Source: Phoronis australis
Taxonomy: Eukaryota > Phoronida > Phoronidae
Direction of reading: 5' to 3'
Length of the DNA: 62,000 nucleotides
Assembly (NCBI GenBank): GCA_002633005.1
Contig: NMRA01000031.1
Coordinates: 1-62,000 of the forward strand
The position numbers and the translations under genes are program-made. Below, piece by piece: positions 1 to 12,639 of the stretch. The notes beneath the pieces are model-generated. The model worked only from the letters and a program-made list of their open reading frames with translations. It ran no database searches and had not been told where the DNA came from. Position 1 is the first letter of the stretch. Each line of letters starts with the position of its first letter.

Positions 1-2458
1 CTAAGTTCGTGGAAGTAGTAACCATATGATTTCGATGTTAGAGCCTTCGAAGTGTGTTTGGGTTCGAGAAAGTAGCCCGTTCGCCGGATCGACTGAGGCC
101 ACGACTCATTAAGACGATGAAAAAAAACACGCCGGGGATTTGCGGTCATAGAACCCGGCGCTTTTCCGTCGCGGGAACAATTGGGAAGGAGGCGTTTGTC
201 CTCTCAGCTGCTCCCCAGTTGTTTCTGTCCGACGGAGTTGAACGGCAGTTGCCACTCAACATCCATGTCCAAAATCAGCGTTTTAATATATGTAGATGGT
301 TTCGCCAGCTGGAGAGAGTGCGCGTTCGTGCACGTGTTGACTCTCAGAGATTTTTGCAAGGCACAAAAATTAGGAAAGTCTAGCATCTGGCTGTAATTGC
401 AAAAATCTTCTATCTATTCAGTTGTTGTCGTCCTTGGCACAGTGCTCATTCAATACGAAGTTCGCCATCCGTGTGACGTTATCGTGTACATTTACAATCG
501 TCTCCATCGCATCTCCAGTTCAGTGTTTTCAAAAACGTGTCCAATCGTCGAGTTTGTAGTACCACCGGCTGACGAATTTCCCGAAGAGTCATAACCATAT
601 AATATACGAAACATAAGACCGGACACTAAAACGTTGCCGAGCCTAAGCTCCGACAAGTGAGACTGTCCCAAATCCAAATAAATTCTGCGTACACCTCCCT
701 GACACTGATATTGCATAAACCTTCAAGCCTTATTTCAGTTCCCCTGATTAAATTGCCCTTTGGCAGTGACACCCCCCCCCCCTCCAACTCAAAATCCTGG
801 ATCCGTCCCTGGATTCCCGCTTGTTTCAGATAATGTTGAAAATTCAACGTAGAGTTTACATGTAGCCCGCTGTGTATCAAAGTTAAAATTTGACTCGTTC
901 AAACACTGATTGCGATTTTATGTAACGTCCTATCCGGACTTACATGTAGTCCCTATTTATTTGCTTTGAAATAAGGGCCCAGTTCTGTCATACATGTATA
1001 TCTTAAGAAATTGTCACGAGTGAGAGGAGCTCATAATAAACATATATGGGTTTGATTAGAAAAATATAACATTTATGACTAAACTAAGTATACAAATGCG
1101 CTGAAGGAGGAACGTAATCGAATCCTTGTTGGAACTGTGGCATCCAACCATATACAGTACATGTAATTTGCATTGCACATAAGGTCACATTGGCTGTTAT
1201 CGAAGTCTGACTTAAGACACGAATTTGGTCGTAAACTTCAACTTCACAATTGCAGAATAAAGGTTTAGTGGCTGGAGCAAATATGATTCAAAAAATGTCT
1301 CAGTACCTAGTAGTTATGTATATATTCTCAGAAACTTGCCACTTTTGCTCAAGTGAGATTTAATTGCGTGCCACGTAAGACCAAATTTTTGCCCTAGGTT
1401 TAAGTCACTTTTAATCATAAAATAAACCCCAGATCTAAACAAAAAATTCATTTAATATTTTAATTCAAGAAGACGAAAATGGCTAGTAACGTGCATGTAA
1501 ATACAACAAGCATTATGAAGTGCAAATGAGCAAAAAGGCGTGAGAAAAGGGATAGTTTTGTGGTGTTCACCAAAAGTGATGGTGGTTTCTGAACTGAGTA
1601 CTTAGCGTCATATTACTCGTGTGGTATTTTGCCTCCAGGTAACATCCTTTCTCCGGTGAGTATATTTTACCCTTTTAGGTGGTGGTTACCTTTCGGAGTT
1701 ATCGTCCTGGGTCAGTATATGAGAGCCAAGTGACGACTTGAGGGTGGCGAAACTGTTGTCTCGGCTACAGGTGCTTGCATCATATGGAGTTGTCTCGCGG
1801 TTACCTATTTTTCCAGATTCTAAGTTATTGTGTTTATCCGGATTTCCAGAGCGCGGAGGCACATTCCTGTTCAATAGGGGACACCTCTGTGCAGGATGCG
1901 CTCTATTGTAGCAGTCCCCTACTGCAAGCAAATCTTTAATTGATATATGATATGTAGATCAGACTTGTAGCTGTTGTAAATACTTCCGCCATGAACGTGC
2001 GCTAGTCGCCTCATAAACGTCACGAATTTTTTCGATTCGAAGTCGATAATTCAAAGCCTGTTGTGGAAAGGAGGTGTTCGATTGAACCCGCTAAAACCAA
2101 TTGATTTTCTTTTGAACAGGCACAGTCTCTAGAATTCAACTGAAAAAGTAATTGATTAGTGAAAAATGGGTCTTTACCTCAAACCTAGAACCACCGTGAG
2201 CATCAACCTCGTTGTATCGAACGGAAGACGATGAATGTGAGTTCACTTTCCTAGCGTTGTATTTACTTGGGCGAATGAGAAAGAATAATAAGCGGTAATT
2301 GAGCGGGGTGCGCTGCCAGATAGGATACGTGAACCGAACGAGTCTTTGTGTGTTTTTAATACACCAATGCATTTGGCTTTGTAGCCCAGATCGTTCACGA
2401 TAGTAAAAGAAGAGACGTCATACATGTACAATGTAGATATGACTTCCGCTAATTGACA
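1..2458. other. No recognised gene; one MITE relic near 760-815
   Basis: Read in all frames, this stretch gives only short open frames without family motifs. Around 760-815 a C-run is followed by a tail ending in GGATCCGTCCCTGG, which matches the right end of the MITE at 45826-45985, so it is a truncated relative. Nothing else is supported. Confidence 0.5.
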
Positions 2459-2466
2459 CACTGAGT

Positions 2467-2585
2467 CACAGGCGCTTGGGTTTATCGCAAATGACGTCAC
2501 AATATACATGTATATATAAGAAAACATATGTTTTCTTATATACATTATTGAGTGACGTCATTTGCGATAAACCCAAGCGCCTGTG
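2467..2585. mobile_element. Palindromic hAT-like MITE (119 bp) with 8-bp target duplications
   Basis: The first 34 bases (2467-2500) are an exact reverse complement of the last 34 (2552-2585), and the arms continue imperfectly to a CATATG centre. The element begins CACAGGCGCTTGGG and ends CCCAAGCGCCTGTG. It is flanked on both sides by CACTGAGT (2459-2466 and 2586-2593), a perfect 8-bp target-site duplication of the length known for hAT transposases. There is no coding capacity, so it is a snap-back non-autonomous element. Each arm contains the palindrome TGACGTCA, the CRE/ATF consensus. Superfamily assignment rests on duplication length and is inferred. Confidence 0.88.
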
Positions 2586-2593
2586 CACTGAGT

Positions 2594-5500
2594 AGCCAGG
2601 ATTTTCACACCTGATTGCCCGTTATACATGATACCCACAAAATCTCTCCTATAATGGAACACGTATGTTTTAACAACTATATTTTGCCACAGAGGATGTA
2701 GGTTTTGATGTAATTACATTTCCGTCCACCGTAGCTGCAGCATGACAAGCGTTTTATAGGGCTCTCCAACCACTCATACTGTCTCAATATTTTACGTACG
2801 GAGCTTTTAAAAAAGTTCATTTTAATTAAAAAATTCATGAAGCGTACAAGGTATTTTACCCACAATGGCTCAATTGAAACTTAAACCTAAATAATGCTAA
2901 ATCAATAAAACTCCGAAACGAAAACGTACATGCTCTTTTTCCGACCATAGCTTTTAAAACAAAATAAATCGATTGAACGTGAATTGCGTTGTTTTGTACA
3001 AAACTTCGATGCGGACCATTTAAGATTATGAAATTGATCTCAAATTGAACGGAAGTTGATTTCTAGTTTTTCCAAGAGCTGACAGATACTTATGACCTGA
3101 GAATAGGCGGCTCGACAAATTCGCTTCCTTCGCTACCAACGATTTATTTTATGCGCCGAGCACGGTCTCATCTGATAACGAAGTACATGTATGGGCTCTT
3201 CTCCAACAGTATACTGATAATTAACAGTGGTCAGGCTATCCTGATGAGAAATTTTGCTACGTTGGGCACTTTGGCATTTAAAAAATATGCCAATGATACC
3301 GGCGAAAACTATGGATCGTGAAGTGAAACAGTTATTTTGAAACAGGATGTTGATGTTTATATCCGTAGTCGCTTCCTTGACAAATGTCTGCCCGAGGGTA
3401 AATAGTCATAACGAAATTATTCCTATCTACGGTAAAATAGCAAGAATTATTAATTGTCAAAACTTGCGCTGGTTTAGTAGCGCAATCTGTATTTAGCCTA
3501 TTGAGTAGCGTTTAGGGAGATCACAAATCAAATCTCATCATAACACTTTAATGAGAGTTAACGACGAGAGTGCACTCCGAAATTTATTAAATAGTAAACA
3601 TCATTTTTGACATGTAAGAGGGTGGGACAAACAGACAGAGATATGTTCTACAAGCCGTGAGTACTTAGCTAGGGCCCCGAAAAAGTAACACACTTTAGAC
3701 CACGTAAGTGATTACAGACAAATCCTAATACTTCAATGTAACGTTAATTGCCAGTTGAATATGTTTTTCTTACCAAGTGATGCGACAGTACTGAGTAATG
3801 TCATCGTCACGCTCAGCGACACGACACCGTCCAATAGCAACGTGAACTTGTTAATCGAGCCTCCGGCATGGGCGCAGCCGGATGTAAAAAAAATCCCAGG
3901 GCTGTGTTCACGCGAAAATTGAATATCATGCATAGAATCAAATTAATAACTGCAGGCGGTCTGGTACACGTTATACCAGACGTTCGTAGGTCGCGCATAT
4001 GGGCTCATTGCATTGATTACTTGGAACCATTTTTGTACTTTATCATATATCTAGTTATAATCGAGCTGAGGAGCCGCAGAAACCTATCCAACTCAAGGGG
4101 CTAGCAGCCGTGGCCGAGTGGGCTCGAACCCACAACCCCGAGTAAAGAAAACTTGCCTCTATCACATTAGGCCATACTGCCTCCTCAATGTCAAGCAAAA
4201 CGAACAGGTCAACTGGAATAAATTGTTGATAACAAATTATCTAAATGTATTGGAAATAATCAAAAATGCTGCATTTCTGATGCGGCAAAAGCTGATTACT
4301 CTCGGGGTTCTTAAACGTTGAAAAACGTGACAAATTCAATTTCTTCTTCAACTGAGGTAGTAAACGTTGCCTTGCAATGACGTTTTGATGTTTTAGGTTT
4401 AGACATGGAGATGTGGTTCACCAGTCATTGTAACGAGATGACGGCCTGCTCGGCTAGTGTCAGGTTCAAAGTGATATATCGTCCGATGCTCACAACCTGG
4501 TCGTGGGCAATCACTCCACGTTTGTGAGACATGGTGGACAACTGATACCCTAGTCAGTCCACGTGTTCTTTTCAAAACGCACATCGTTTAAAACTTTAAT
4601 TCGTAGTTCTCGTTTAAGACAGAGGACACGTGGGAACTGGTCGAAGCTTCTGTATGACGAGAAAAGCATCGCAGGTTACTTAGTCGGGTGGTCTGGACGA
4701 CCCCGAAAATGTTATTGGCATTTTCTGTTATACTTTTGTATGATTCCAAGATTATGTGTTATTCTGTACAGCATAGTTTGGGCACATGAGCTTAAGGTCG
4801 CACTCAATGACCATTTGTTTCGAGCGACGTATAACTTGAGTAAAAACTCAAAATTTCGAGTTTACAGTCCAACTTATAACTTTAATTCTGGTGTCATCAA
4901 ATGCAAACTAGAACAAAGAATAACCAACTCTAGACTTGAGATCGCACAAAAAAAACATCAAGCACCAAAACTAATCGCAAGTTTCGTTTTCAGGGCAAAG
5001 ATTAGATCCGTGTTACAGGAGGTAATTTGACGCCGAACGAAATGAACAAAAAACGTGTACTTACCATAATCATTGGCATTTCATGAAATCAAATCGAAAT
5101 GTTGGTCTTCATATCTATGTAAAGGTGTACCTATTAGCAAAATACCACCCGGTTAGATTATCTTTTAACGGACGAAAAAGAACGGCATTTGTTTTGTAAG
5201 ATCGGGCATCCAAAGCAATCTCAAACGACCACTTCCTAAGACAGCTTCAGTACCCTATTCCCTTCCTCATAAATTGTCTCTTTGCCAAACTGTTTTGAGT
5301 GGATTCATGAAATGTCGTCGTTTTCAGAACTTGGTTGACAGTTTCTCATTACCGTGCGTCAACTCGTGGACAAGACGGTCTCGCTACCTAGTGACTGCGT
5401 TTTGCGCGTTTTCCCAATCACCAGGTGGCGGGCCGCCTATAAAGTTCAGCTCACCAAACGACATGCGAAAATCGGAGACATTGTAAGCAGTAATGGTCAC

Positions 5501-7483
5501 TTGGCAATGCTTTTGATGTCCGATAATAAAAGAGAATGCAAAGCCTCAGTTTTGTTTGAAAATACCGCATCTGGTTATACGTGGAAATAAAATGACAAGA
5601 CCTAAGCAAGATAGTGCGCTACGGATGGTGGGCTTAATTTATTTCAAACCTCATTTAGTGGCCTCCATTCTAACTCGTATACCAAAAAACAGGCTTTTTC
5701 AAGTAGTGAAACTATATATTTTCTGAAAGAAAACGATCGTGGAATATAAAAAATATTTTAAATTCAAATCCAATGTCCTGGGGGTACGCGTGAGGAAAGC
5801 TATAATTGATATCAACATTGCCGACACTGTCTTCAAACAGCAGCTACTGTCGTCGTTAAAAAGCGAATGTCAAAATCTCATTGTTTTTACCATTGTCGTC
5901 TTCCATTCTGTTCTGTCGCCGTTGCCAGAGTTTCTGCAAAGTATGTCCTACCGGTTCTTCCGCAAGAATGAAAAACTAACCAGCACCAATAGACTTATGG
6001 AATCGTCGCTCGCGTACAAGTTCAACATTGAGCAGGTATTGGCGGCGTCTGTTTTACCATCTAAAAACAAAAATAAAATATGAAAGAATAAAATGAAGGA
6101 GTGAATGGAGACCCCTATTCCGTATATTTCCGTCCTCAACATGAATACAATGTACATGTACAAACGGTTCGATATACCTGGCCGACAGCACTCGATGAAA
6201 TCTTTCCACAGACCACATTTTAGAAAAATTCCTCCAAGGACAGCGGGCCTATTGTTAAGCAGATGGAATAAAATAAACAATTGCTGACACAGCGTTGATT
6301 TCACTCAACAGGCCTCGATACTATTACAAGACACAAGTTGCAAAAAAATCATGAAGATCGGATAAGAAATGCCACCTGTGGTGTGCAAACAAAGAAAACA
6401 AAATATTTGGCGGATCGAGTCTTGGCGAAAACTTTTGCGAAGTAATGAGACCAAATTTCATAAGAATGATTGGCCTAAATCAAAACCTTTGACAGGTTTA
6501 GTACCGCTTGATGAACCCGTGATACTTGCAGCTCAGCCAGGAATCCCTCGCTCGTAACAAAACATTCTGTTCGTGCCCATTCCCTGACACTGCAAGATAT
6601 CGAACGGAGCAGTGACGTATGTTGACGCATTAGTAACTATTGATATTGTGCCAGAAACTTAAGGCCGAATCAAAATGTAGCAACTTTATATGCTAAAGTG
6701 AATACGAGTATCGTAAGGAAGAGTAAACCTTATAGCACAGGTCTCTACAACTCAGTGAGTTTCTTATACGGAAACAAGTATGGTCAAGATTTCTCCGGTA
6801 ATGATGTGTTAATGACCTGGAAAGGTACATGAATAATTCTTGAGATCACCACGAGAAATATCAGGCAAGATTCGTGAACTACTGAGACGAATCATTGGTT
6901 CAGAAATCCGAAATTTGTGTAAAATCGTATTGTCCTTACACGACAGACTGAGCTTGTGGAAACCACATTTACTTGGTGTGTATCATCTTATTGATATCGG
7001 GTCAGGTTATGTCCCTGTGTCCTTAAGGTGGCACTCATCAACTGCCCACTGTTTGTGTGTGCGTGTATGCGTGCATATCTGGCAGGGCAATCAGGGTACT
7101 CAATCAGGTATATCACCTCGCATTTCTTGTTGGTGAGACAGCTCGGAGTTAGGAACCCGACTCAGTAAAAGAGCATTTTACTTATAACTTGCAACCCTAC
7201 AGTCGTTTGGAAAACACCGTTTTCACACATCCTACATTTGCAAACCTGCAGTCAAAGTACTATCTGGCGAAAGTAAATAATATTGTAATGGTAAAATCAG
7301 AGAAGCAGTCGAACATGACCAATAAACAAAAATCGTACAGAAACAGTCGCGGGTGGTGTTGGAGTCACGGACCACATGGTGACCATGTAACACGAAGATT
7401 GCCGCTAGTACGAGAGCAGGCTCGAAAGCTAGGTCTGCAAACAAAAACAGGTCGCCTATAGTTAACTGCCCTATTCCCTTTTC
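2594..7483. other. No recognised gene
   Basis: Open frames up to about 155 codons occur (for example 4563-5030, 5739-6083) but none shows a family motif, plausible splice pattern or conserved composition. The only landmark is a tRNA-like 5' half at 4104-4121. The stretch is treated as intergenic. Confidence 0.4.
4104..4190 (+). repeat. tRNA-like 5' half joined to a reversed tRNA-like remnant
   Basis: Bases 4104-4121 (GCAGCCGTGGCCGAGTGG) match the 5' half of a eukaryotic serine-type tRNA through the A box. The following bases, GCTCGAACCCAC onward, look like an inverted T-arm/B-box, and 4160-4180 resembles an inverted D-arm. No cloverleaf can form, so this is a tRNA-derived relic, not a working tRNA. 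Confidence 0.4.
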
Positions 7484-7666
7484 ATGACTTTTTAAAATCG
7501 CTCTGAGGTGGTGGCGAGTTACAACTATTTTTAAAATCTCTTGGTCTTTTTACACTGACCTCTTGACTATTTTCACTGTCACGACATTTCGGTCTGTCTA
7601 TTCTCCAGCCATCGTCAGGTGTTACTGCGTTGTTAGAAGAACGAGCACGGATATATGGTACACTCA
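7484..7666 (-). repeat. Penelope-like element terminal repeat (downstream copy)
   Basis: This stretch is repeated in the same orientation at 10086-10272 and bounds the Penelope-like coding remnant on its 3' side (minus strand). Shared blocks include GGTGGCGAGTTACAACTATT-type sequence and ACGAGCACGGAT. The repeat carries a hammerhead-like core on the minus strand: CTGACGA at 7618-7612 and GAAA at 7590-7587. The copies differ by many substitutions, so the insertion is old. Confidence 0.75.
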
Positions 7667-7689
7667 TCATGGTGTGATTTTTGATAATA

Positions 7690-7765
7690 TGGAAGGATTT
7701 GAACCTACGACTTCTGAAACTACAGATATTTTGAGTCCAGTATATTAACCACGGAGTCATCCATT
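7690..7765 (-). repeat. tRNA-derived (leucine-like) relic
   Basis: On the minus strand the segment reads like a degraded tRNA. It has an A-box-like TGACTCCGTGG, an anticodon-loop-like GGACTCAAAAT, a variable-arm-like part, and a B box GGTTCAAATCC. The acceptor stem does not pair well. It sits just inside the Penelope terminal repeat and may be a SINE remnant. Confidence 0.4.
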
Positions 7766-7849
7766 TACTTTGAGGGAATTTAACTATACCTTCCTAAATA
7801 GGCTGAGCCAGGTGTCAACTTTGTTGTTTGCTTGGCTGACTAAAGACAT

Positions 7850-10060
7850 CGCCTTCCTTGATCCTTCTCTTGGTCTTACCTGTTTCACCGTCTAGAATTC
7901 TCATGTTATTTCACTGGATATTGTGTTGCTTCGTCCACATGTGTTCTGCTACTCCTGATGAGGTATTACCTTCTCTACAACACCTCTTATGTTCAGCAAT
8001 TCTTATCTCCAGCGGTCTTAATGTTTCACCGATATATGATTCGTCACATTCACATGGGATTTCATAGATGACATTTTTCTTTTTTTCCCATGTCGGTTCT
8101 AGGTTTGAATTTTGCCAGTCGCCGACCCATTGTGTCTGAGCTGCGATATACTGTTTTGTTTTTTTTTTAATTCTTTACATATGCGTCCTAGCTTCTCGAT
8201 TATTCCGGGTATCTATGGCAAGCACATATTAGTCTCCAGTGGGCGTTCTTCTGCCACTTTCTCTTTTCTCTGCAATGTTAAAGTCCATTTGATGAAATCC
8301 CTTGGGTAGCCAATTCTTTCGAGTTGGTTAGTCTTTTCTGCTTGGAGTGCTGTAGCACTGCAGATTTCTTTTGATCTTTATGCAAGGCATTTGATTATAC
8401 CCTTCTTGACTCCTTAGGTGTGGTAGGAGTTGAAGTCGAGGTATCGGCCTGCGTGGTTCTTCTTATGGTAGACCGACGTTGTTAACTGTCCTTCAACACG
8501 AGTCACTAGAACGTCTAGGAATGGGAGAGTGTTGTTTGTCTTTTCTTCTATAGTGAATCTTGGAGTTATGCTGTTCAGATGGTCAAAGAACGTCTCTGGT
8601 GGATTTTCTGAGTCTTGGCTGAATATTGTGAACGTGTCATCAACGTATCGTTTCCATATCTTCGGAGGTTTGTTAGCTGAGCTGAGGGCTGTTATTTCGA
8701 ACCACTCCATATAAAAGTTAGCTAAGACTAGTGATAGTGGTGAACCAATTGCCATTCTTTGTGTCTGCTCGTAGAACCTGTCTTGGTACTGGAAGTAGGT
8801 GGTATTGACTCAGAATATCACTAATTCCAGAATGGAACCTATCAGGAGGTTTGCATCCTCTGATGGCTGGTGGTCATGTTCTAATTTTGACCTGAGTAAA
8901 GGGAGAACCTCTGATGTTGCTACACTTGTGAATGTTGTGAATGGGCTTTCGACATCAAAGCTCACCATGGTGTCATTTGGTGTAATGCTGACTGATGACA
9001 TCATTGACTCGAAGTGCTTCGTGTCCTTTACGTACATGTACGAGTCAGTTTTCCAACTAGTGGGGATATGATGTTGTTGAGGAATCTAGCCAGTTGGAGG
9101 CAGGGACAATTAATGTTGCTTATAATTGGTCTCATTGGCATATCAGGTTTGTGTATCTTAGCTTTATCATATATGTTCGGGACGTTTGTGTTGTTTGGGT
9201 TGATTCGCTGGAGTATGTCACGTGGCAATGAGTCTTGTACAGTTTTCAAGAGGGGTTTGATTTTCCTTTCCACGCTCTTGGTCTTGTCAGACATTACTTC
9301 CTTATACTGCCCACTAGATAGTAGATCAGTCATCTTCCTGTTTTAGTCATCCTTATCAAGTACTACTGTTGCATTGCCTTTGTCAGCTTGTAGGATGGTG
9401 ATGTTTTCATCCCGTGATAGGCTACGTAGGACCATCTCTTCATTCCTATTTAAGATGTTTCTTTGAATTTTGGCTTTGGTGAGCGTTTCTCTACACTTAA
9501 CACATACGTTTCCCTATTAGCAGTTGGTAGCTTGGTGGTGGCTGCTTCAATGCTGGCTACAACATCCATTGTTTGCATTCTTTTTGGTCGGATGGCATAG
9601 TCAGACCTGTGGACAGAAGTAGGGATTCGGCAACTGTCCTTTCTGTGCTTGATCTGTTCACAACCACACCTTGGGTTGTTGTTCTTCTTTTAGCTTGTTG
9701 AATTTCAGGACCTGACGTTGTTTGATCTGTCTGTTGTAGTTGTCTCTTGATCTCGAGACTGCGTTTTCCAACCGTTGATACTCCTCTACATGGAGCATGG
9801 TTTCATGATGATTAATTTGACCGATTTTAAGTGTTGTTTCTCGTTTCTAGTGTCTGTGGTGGTCAATTTGCTCCTTCATCAATGCTAGAGAGGTACGTGT
9901 ACAAATTCGTCTTGCCCTTTGGCTGGACTGGTAAACTTTCAGTGTGAAGTCCTTTGGAATGACATTGTTATCTCTTCATCGCATTAGGGACGTTAGGCTG
10001 TTGTGCTCCTTACACGGCTTTAAAAACTGTGCCTTCTCTAGGTGTCTGAATGCGGTTATT
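7850..10060 (-). pseudogene. Penelope-like element ORF remnant: RT plus GIY-YIG endonuclease
   Basis: Minus-strand coding remains are broken by stops and frame changes. In order: an N-terminal helical part (about 10030-9600); an RT start with DKGNATVVLDK (about 9400-9355); a palm segment (9333-9028) with KPDMPMRPIISN; SFDVES (9037-8810), where the family has an SFDV catalytic motif; then MAIGSPLS and the YVDD box (8755-8414). The 3' part (about 8075-7913) reads YEIPCECDESYIGET followed by RIAEHK, the GIY-YIG endonuclease signature of Penelope-like elements. RT joined to a C-terminal GIY-YIG domain, inside direct terminal repeats, defines the family. Several frames are needed, so it is inactive as assembled. 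Whether a near-identical active copy exists elsewhere cannot be seen here. Confidence 0.9.
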
Positions 10061-10085
10061 GCTCCGAAACCATGCCGTTCGCATA

Positions 10086-10272
10086 ATGACTTTCTAAAAC
10101 CGCTGATTTGAGGCGGTGGCGAGTTACAACTATTATTAAAATCTCTTGGTCTATTTACACTGACCCTCTTGACTATTTACACAGTCACGACGTTTCTGTC
10201 GGTCTATTCTTCGGCCACCGTCAGGTGTTCCGGCGTTCTTAACAGAACGAGCACGGATGTGTGGTACACTCA
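10086..10272 (-). repeat. Penelope-like element terminal repeat (upstream copy)
   Basis: Direct repeat partner of 7484-7666, at the 5' side of the element on the minus strand. Its hammerhead-like core reads CTGACGG (10224-10218) and GAAA (10196-10193), so one invariant base of the first box is changed compared with the downstream copy. Confidence 0.75.
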
Positions 10273-10317
10273 CACACTGTTGGATGCACATATATTTTAG
10301 CACAGTCAAAGTACATG

Positions 10318-12486
10318 CATAGCTATTTTCTCTTCTATGATTGAGTTTTAATGTGTTGGGAGTGTCACAGGTGCTGTCTTGGGACTGAATTTCTGTCCCT
10401 ATCTATTTCTTCTGGTTTTATCTCCACTGTCATATAAGAATTAATCTCAGTCCCTATCTGAAGTGGTTGCAGGTCACAACTCACACTATCACAACGAATA
10501 AATGAACAGAGACATGCAGGGTACGGTCTACTGTAATGGGATTCTAGAAAATGAAGCAATACACAATTACGACTATATGGGTTAACTGTATTTGATCTGT
10601 TCACTCCAATGTTGTTAACCACTGAAGCGTATGTAGCATGTCTGACTGAACATGTATATAGCCAAAATATAGTCATGGGATCGAACACAATGACGGGTAG
10701 CAAGAAAACGCCTCAGAGAAGTTTCAAATAGATTTAGAGGTTGCGTTCTACCATGAAAAAAAGAATAGTTTGTAAAATTGTGACATCAGAGTATTTCTAA
10801 GCTGTAAGGTCACCTTGGTTATCTTCAGTCTCATTTTGCATGAGGAAAGCTCGCCTGGTCTCTAGCTATAGCACTACAGCCCTCGTACTGCTATTCTGTC
10901 TATAACCAAGAAAGCATCAACTTACCAACCCCTTGTTGTCACTAGTAGTAGAAATAGTAAACATTGGATCTTCACACCCGGCCACAAGCCATTTATCGTC
11001 TGGCCTAGTATTCTGTACACTCTATGAATGACTTTTATAAAATACTTAGTTTTTTCATTAAAATATACAAAAACAGCACAAAAAACAATGTATGACATGA
11101 CATCGAATTTTTTTCTACATTCAATATTTATAATTTTACAAAGTAATAAGTTGATGTGAAGGTAGTGTATGAATATAAACTTGCAACAATTTTCATTTAC
11201 AGGCTTTGGTGATTTATTTTCAAGCTTTTCGGTTTCCTCTATACACTTTTTAGTATTTCATGATATTTTCGTAATAGTGGATATAACAGTTTTACCGCTA
11301 TATCATATAATGAGATTTATTTCAGTTGCGAAATTATATTTCCCTGTGTAAGTTGGTCACTGGTGTCATTCATGTAAATAAACACCAGTGAGTAGACCAA
11401 GACACAAAATAATAGCAGATGTTCTCTAAAGTTGGTGACGGATGTCAAGCTTTTCATGAATATAGACATTGGACCAATGACATTATTGCCACTGTCTCAA
11501 TTGCAAATGGTGTCCGTGACTTAGTCGTAAAATTCTCTGGTTGGTCCGATTTCAACAGCAAATTGATGGAGGCCAAATCAGGAAACGATTACTACCAAAA
11601 GATTTTGTTCTAAGCTTAAGCGACATAAAACCACATTTTGTACAAAAATTAAGTTTGAAAAAAACTATGGAAAAATGTAATAGGTTTTAGTGCCATGATT
11701 ATCCAGAACTCATATTGTTTTTTTGTTTTTTTTCACAAAGTCTTTCCATTAACTGACAGATACTTTTTATTGTTACTACTTGTGGTCTTTAAGGCATTAT
11801 TGATTCCTCATGCAGAGAATGCTTCGACGTTAACTTACGTAATACAATCTTGTTTATTCATTATTTATAGTCTTTGTATGAACCAAAGCACCATGGATAT
11901 GCTGGTCATACTTTATATGCATTCCAAAATGTGACTGAAGCTAACCAAGGTGACCTTACAGCTTAGAAAAACACTGATGTCACAATTTTATACTCTATTC
12001 TTTTTCATGATAGAATGCAAACCCTTTCATGAAATTAATATAAGAAATTTAAGTGCCAACTAATGACATGACAGCAGAAATTCATTTGAGAATTTCCGAC
12101 GTTTTCTTGCTATCATCATCATTGTGTTTGTTCCCAGACTTTGTTTTGGCTTCAGTCAAACGTCCCTAATGTGCTTGGTAACAACATTGAAGAAACAGGT
12201 CAAACATGCAGTTAAGCCATATGGACTAAATGTGTATTGCTTCAACATCCGCCATTAGTTCCTGGAATCCCATGTCCCCTCCATGTCTTTGTTTATTCTA
12301 TTTGTTGTGATTTTGTGGGTTGTGACCCGTGCAGCCACTTCAGATAGGGACTGAGACTGATTCATCTGTGACTGGAGACACATGTATTACCAGGAGAAAT
12401 CGGAGAGGAACTTCAGTTCTAAAACAGCACCAAAATACCCCTTCCAACACATTTAAAGCTCATTCGGAGAAGAAAAAATAACTATC
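10318..12486. mobile_element. 2.2-kb element with inverted arms of over 500 bp
   Basis: The left arm (10318 to about 10843) and right arm (about 11920 to 12486) are diverged reverse complements along their whole length. Matched landmarks include AAAATTGTGACATCAG (left, near 10774) against CTGATGTCACAATTTT (right, near 11970), AGCTGTAAGGTCACCTTGGTTA against its complement, TAGCAAGAAAACG against its complement, and CAGTCCCTATCTGAAGTGG against its complement. The spacer is about 1.1 kb and AT-rich. It contains a 64-codon open frame (11419-11613, plus) with no recognised domain and a short hairpin at 11353-11400. No transposase is seen and no target duplication was found. It could be a non-autonomous DNA transposon with long terminal inverted repeats, or two head-to-head copies of one repeat. 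Confidence 0.7.
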
Positions 12487-12639
12487 TTCTTCTTTCTTCT
12501 TCCTTCTTCCCAAATACAACAAACGATCGTGGTATCGATTCTTACTTGTTGGCGCATTGTTAGTATAAAACTGAGGTGCACATAACTGTGAAAAATAACG
12601 ATAAAACGAAGTGCTGTTTAGTGCCAAGAAAAAACAGGT

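Noticed and set aside
4563-5030. 155-codon open frame
   Set aside because: No domain, odd composition, no splice sites that would make it an exon, and part of it weakly resembles non-coding sequence near 25150-25340.
7189-7461. WCWSHGPHGDH phrase resembling a retroelement zinc-binding motif
   Set aside because: A single loose Cys/His cluster with no neighbouring gag or protease sequence; probably chance.
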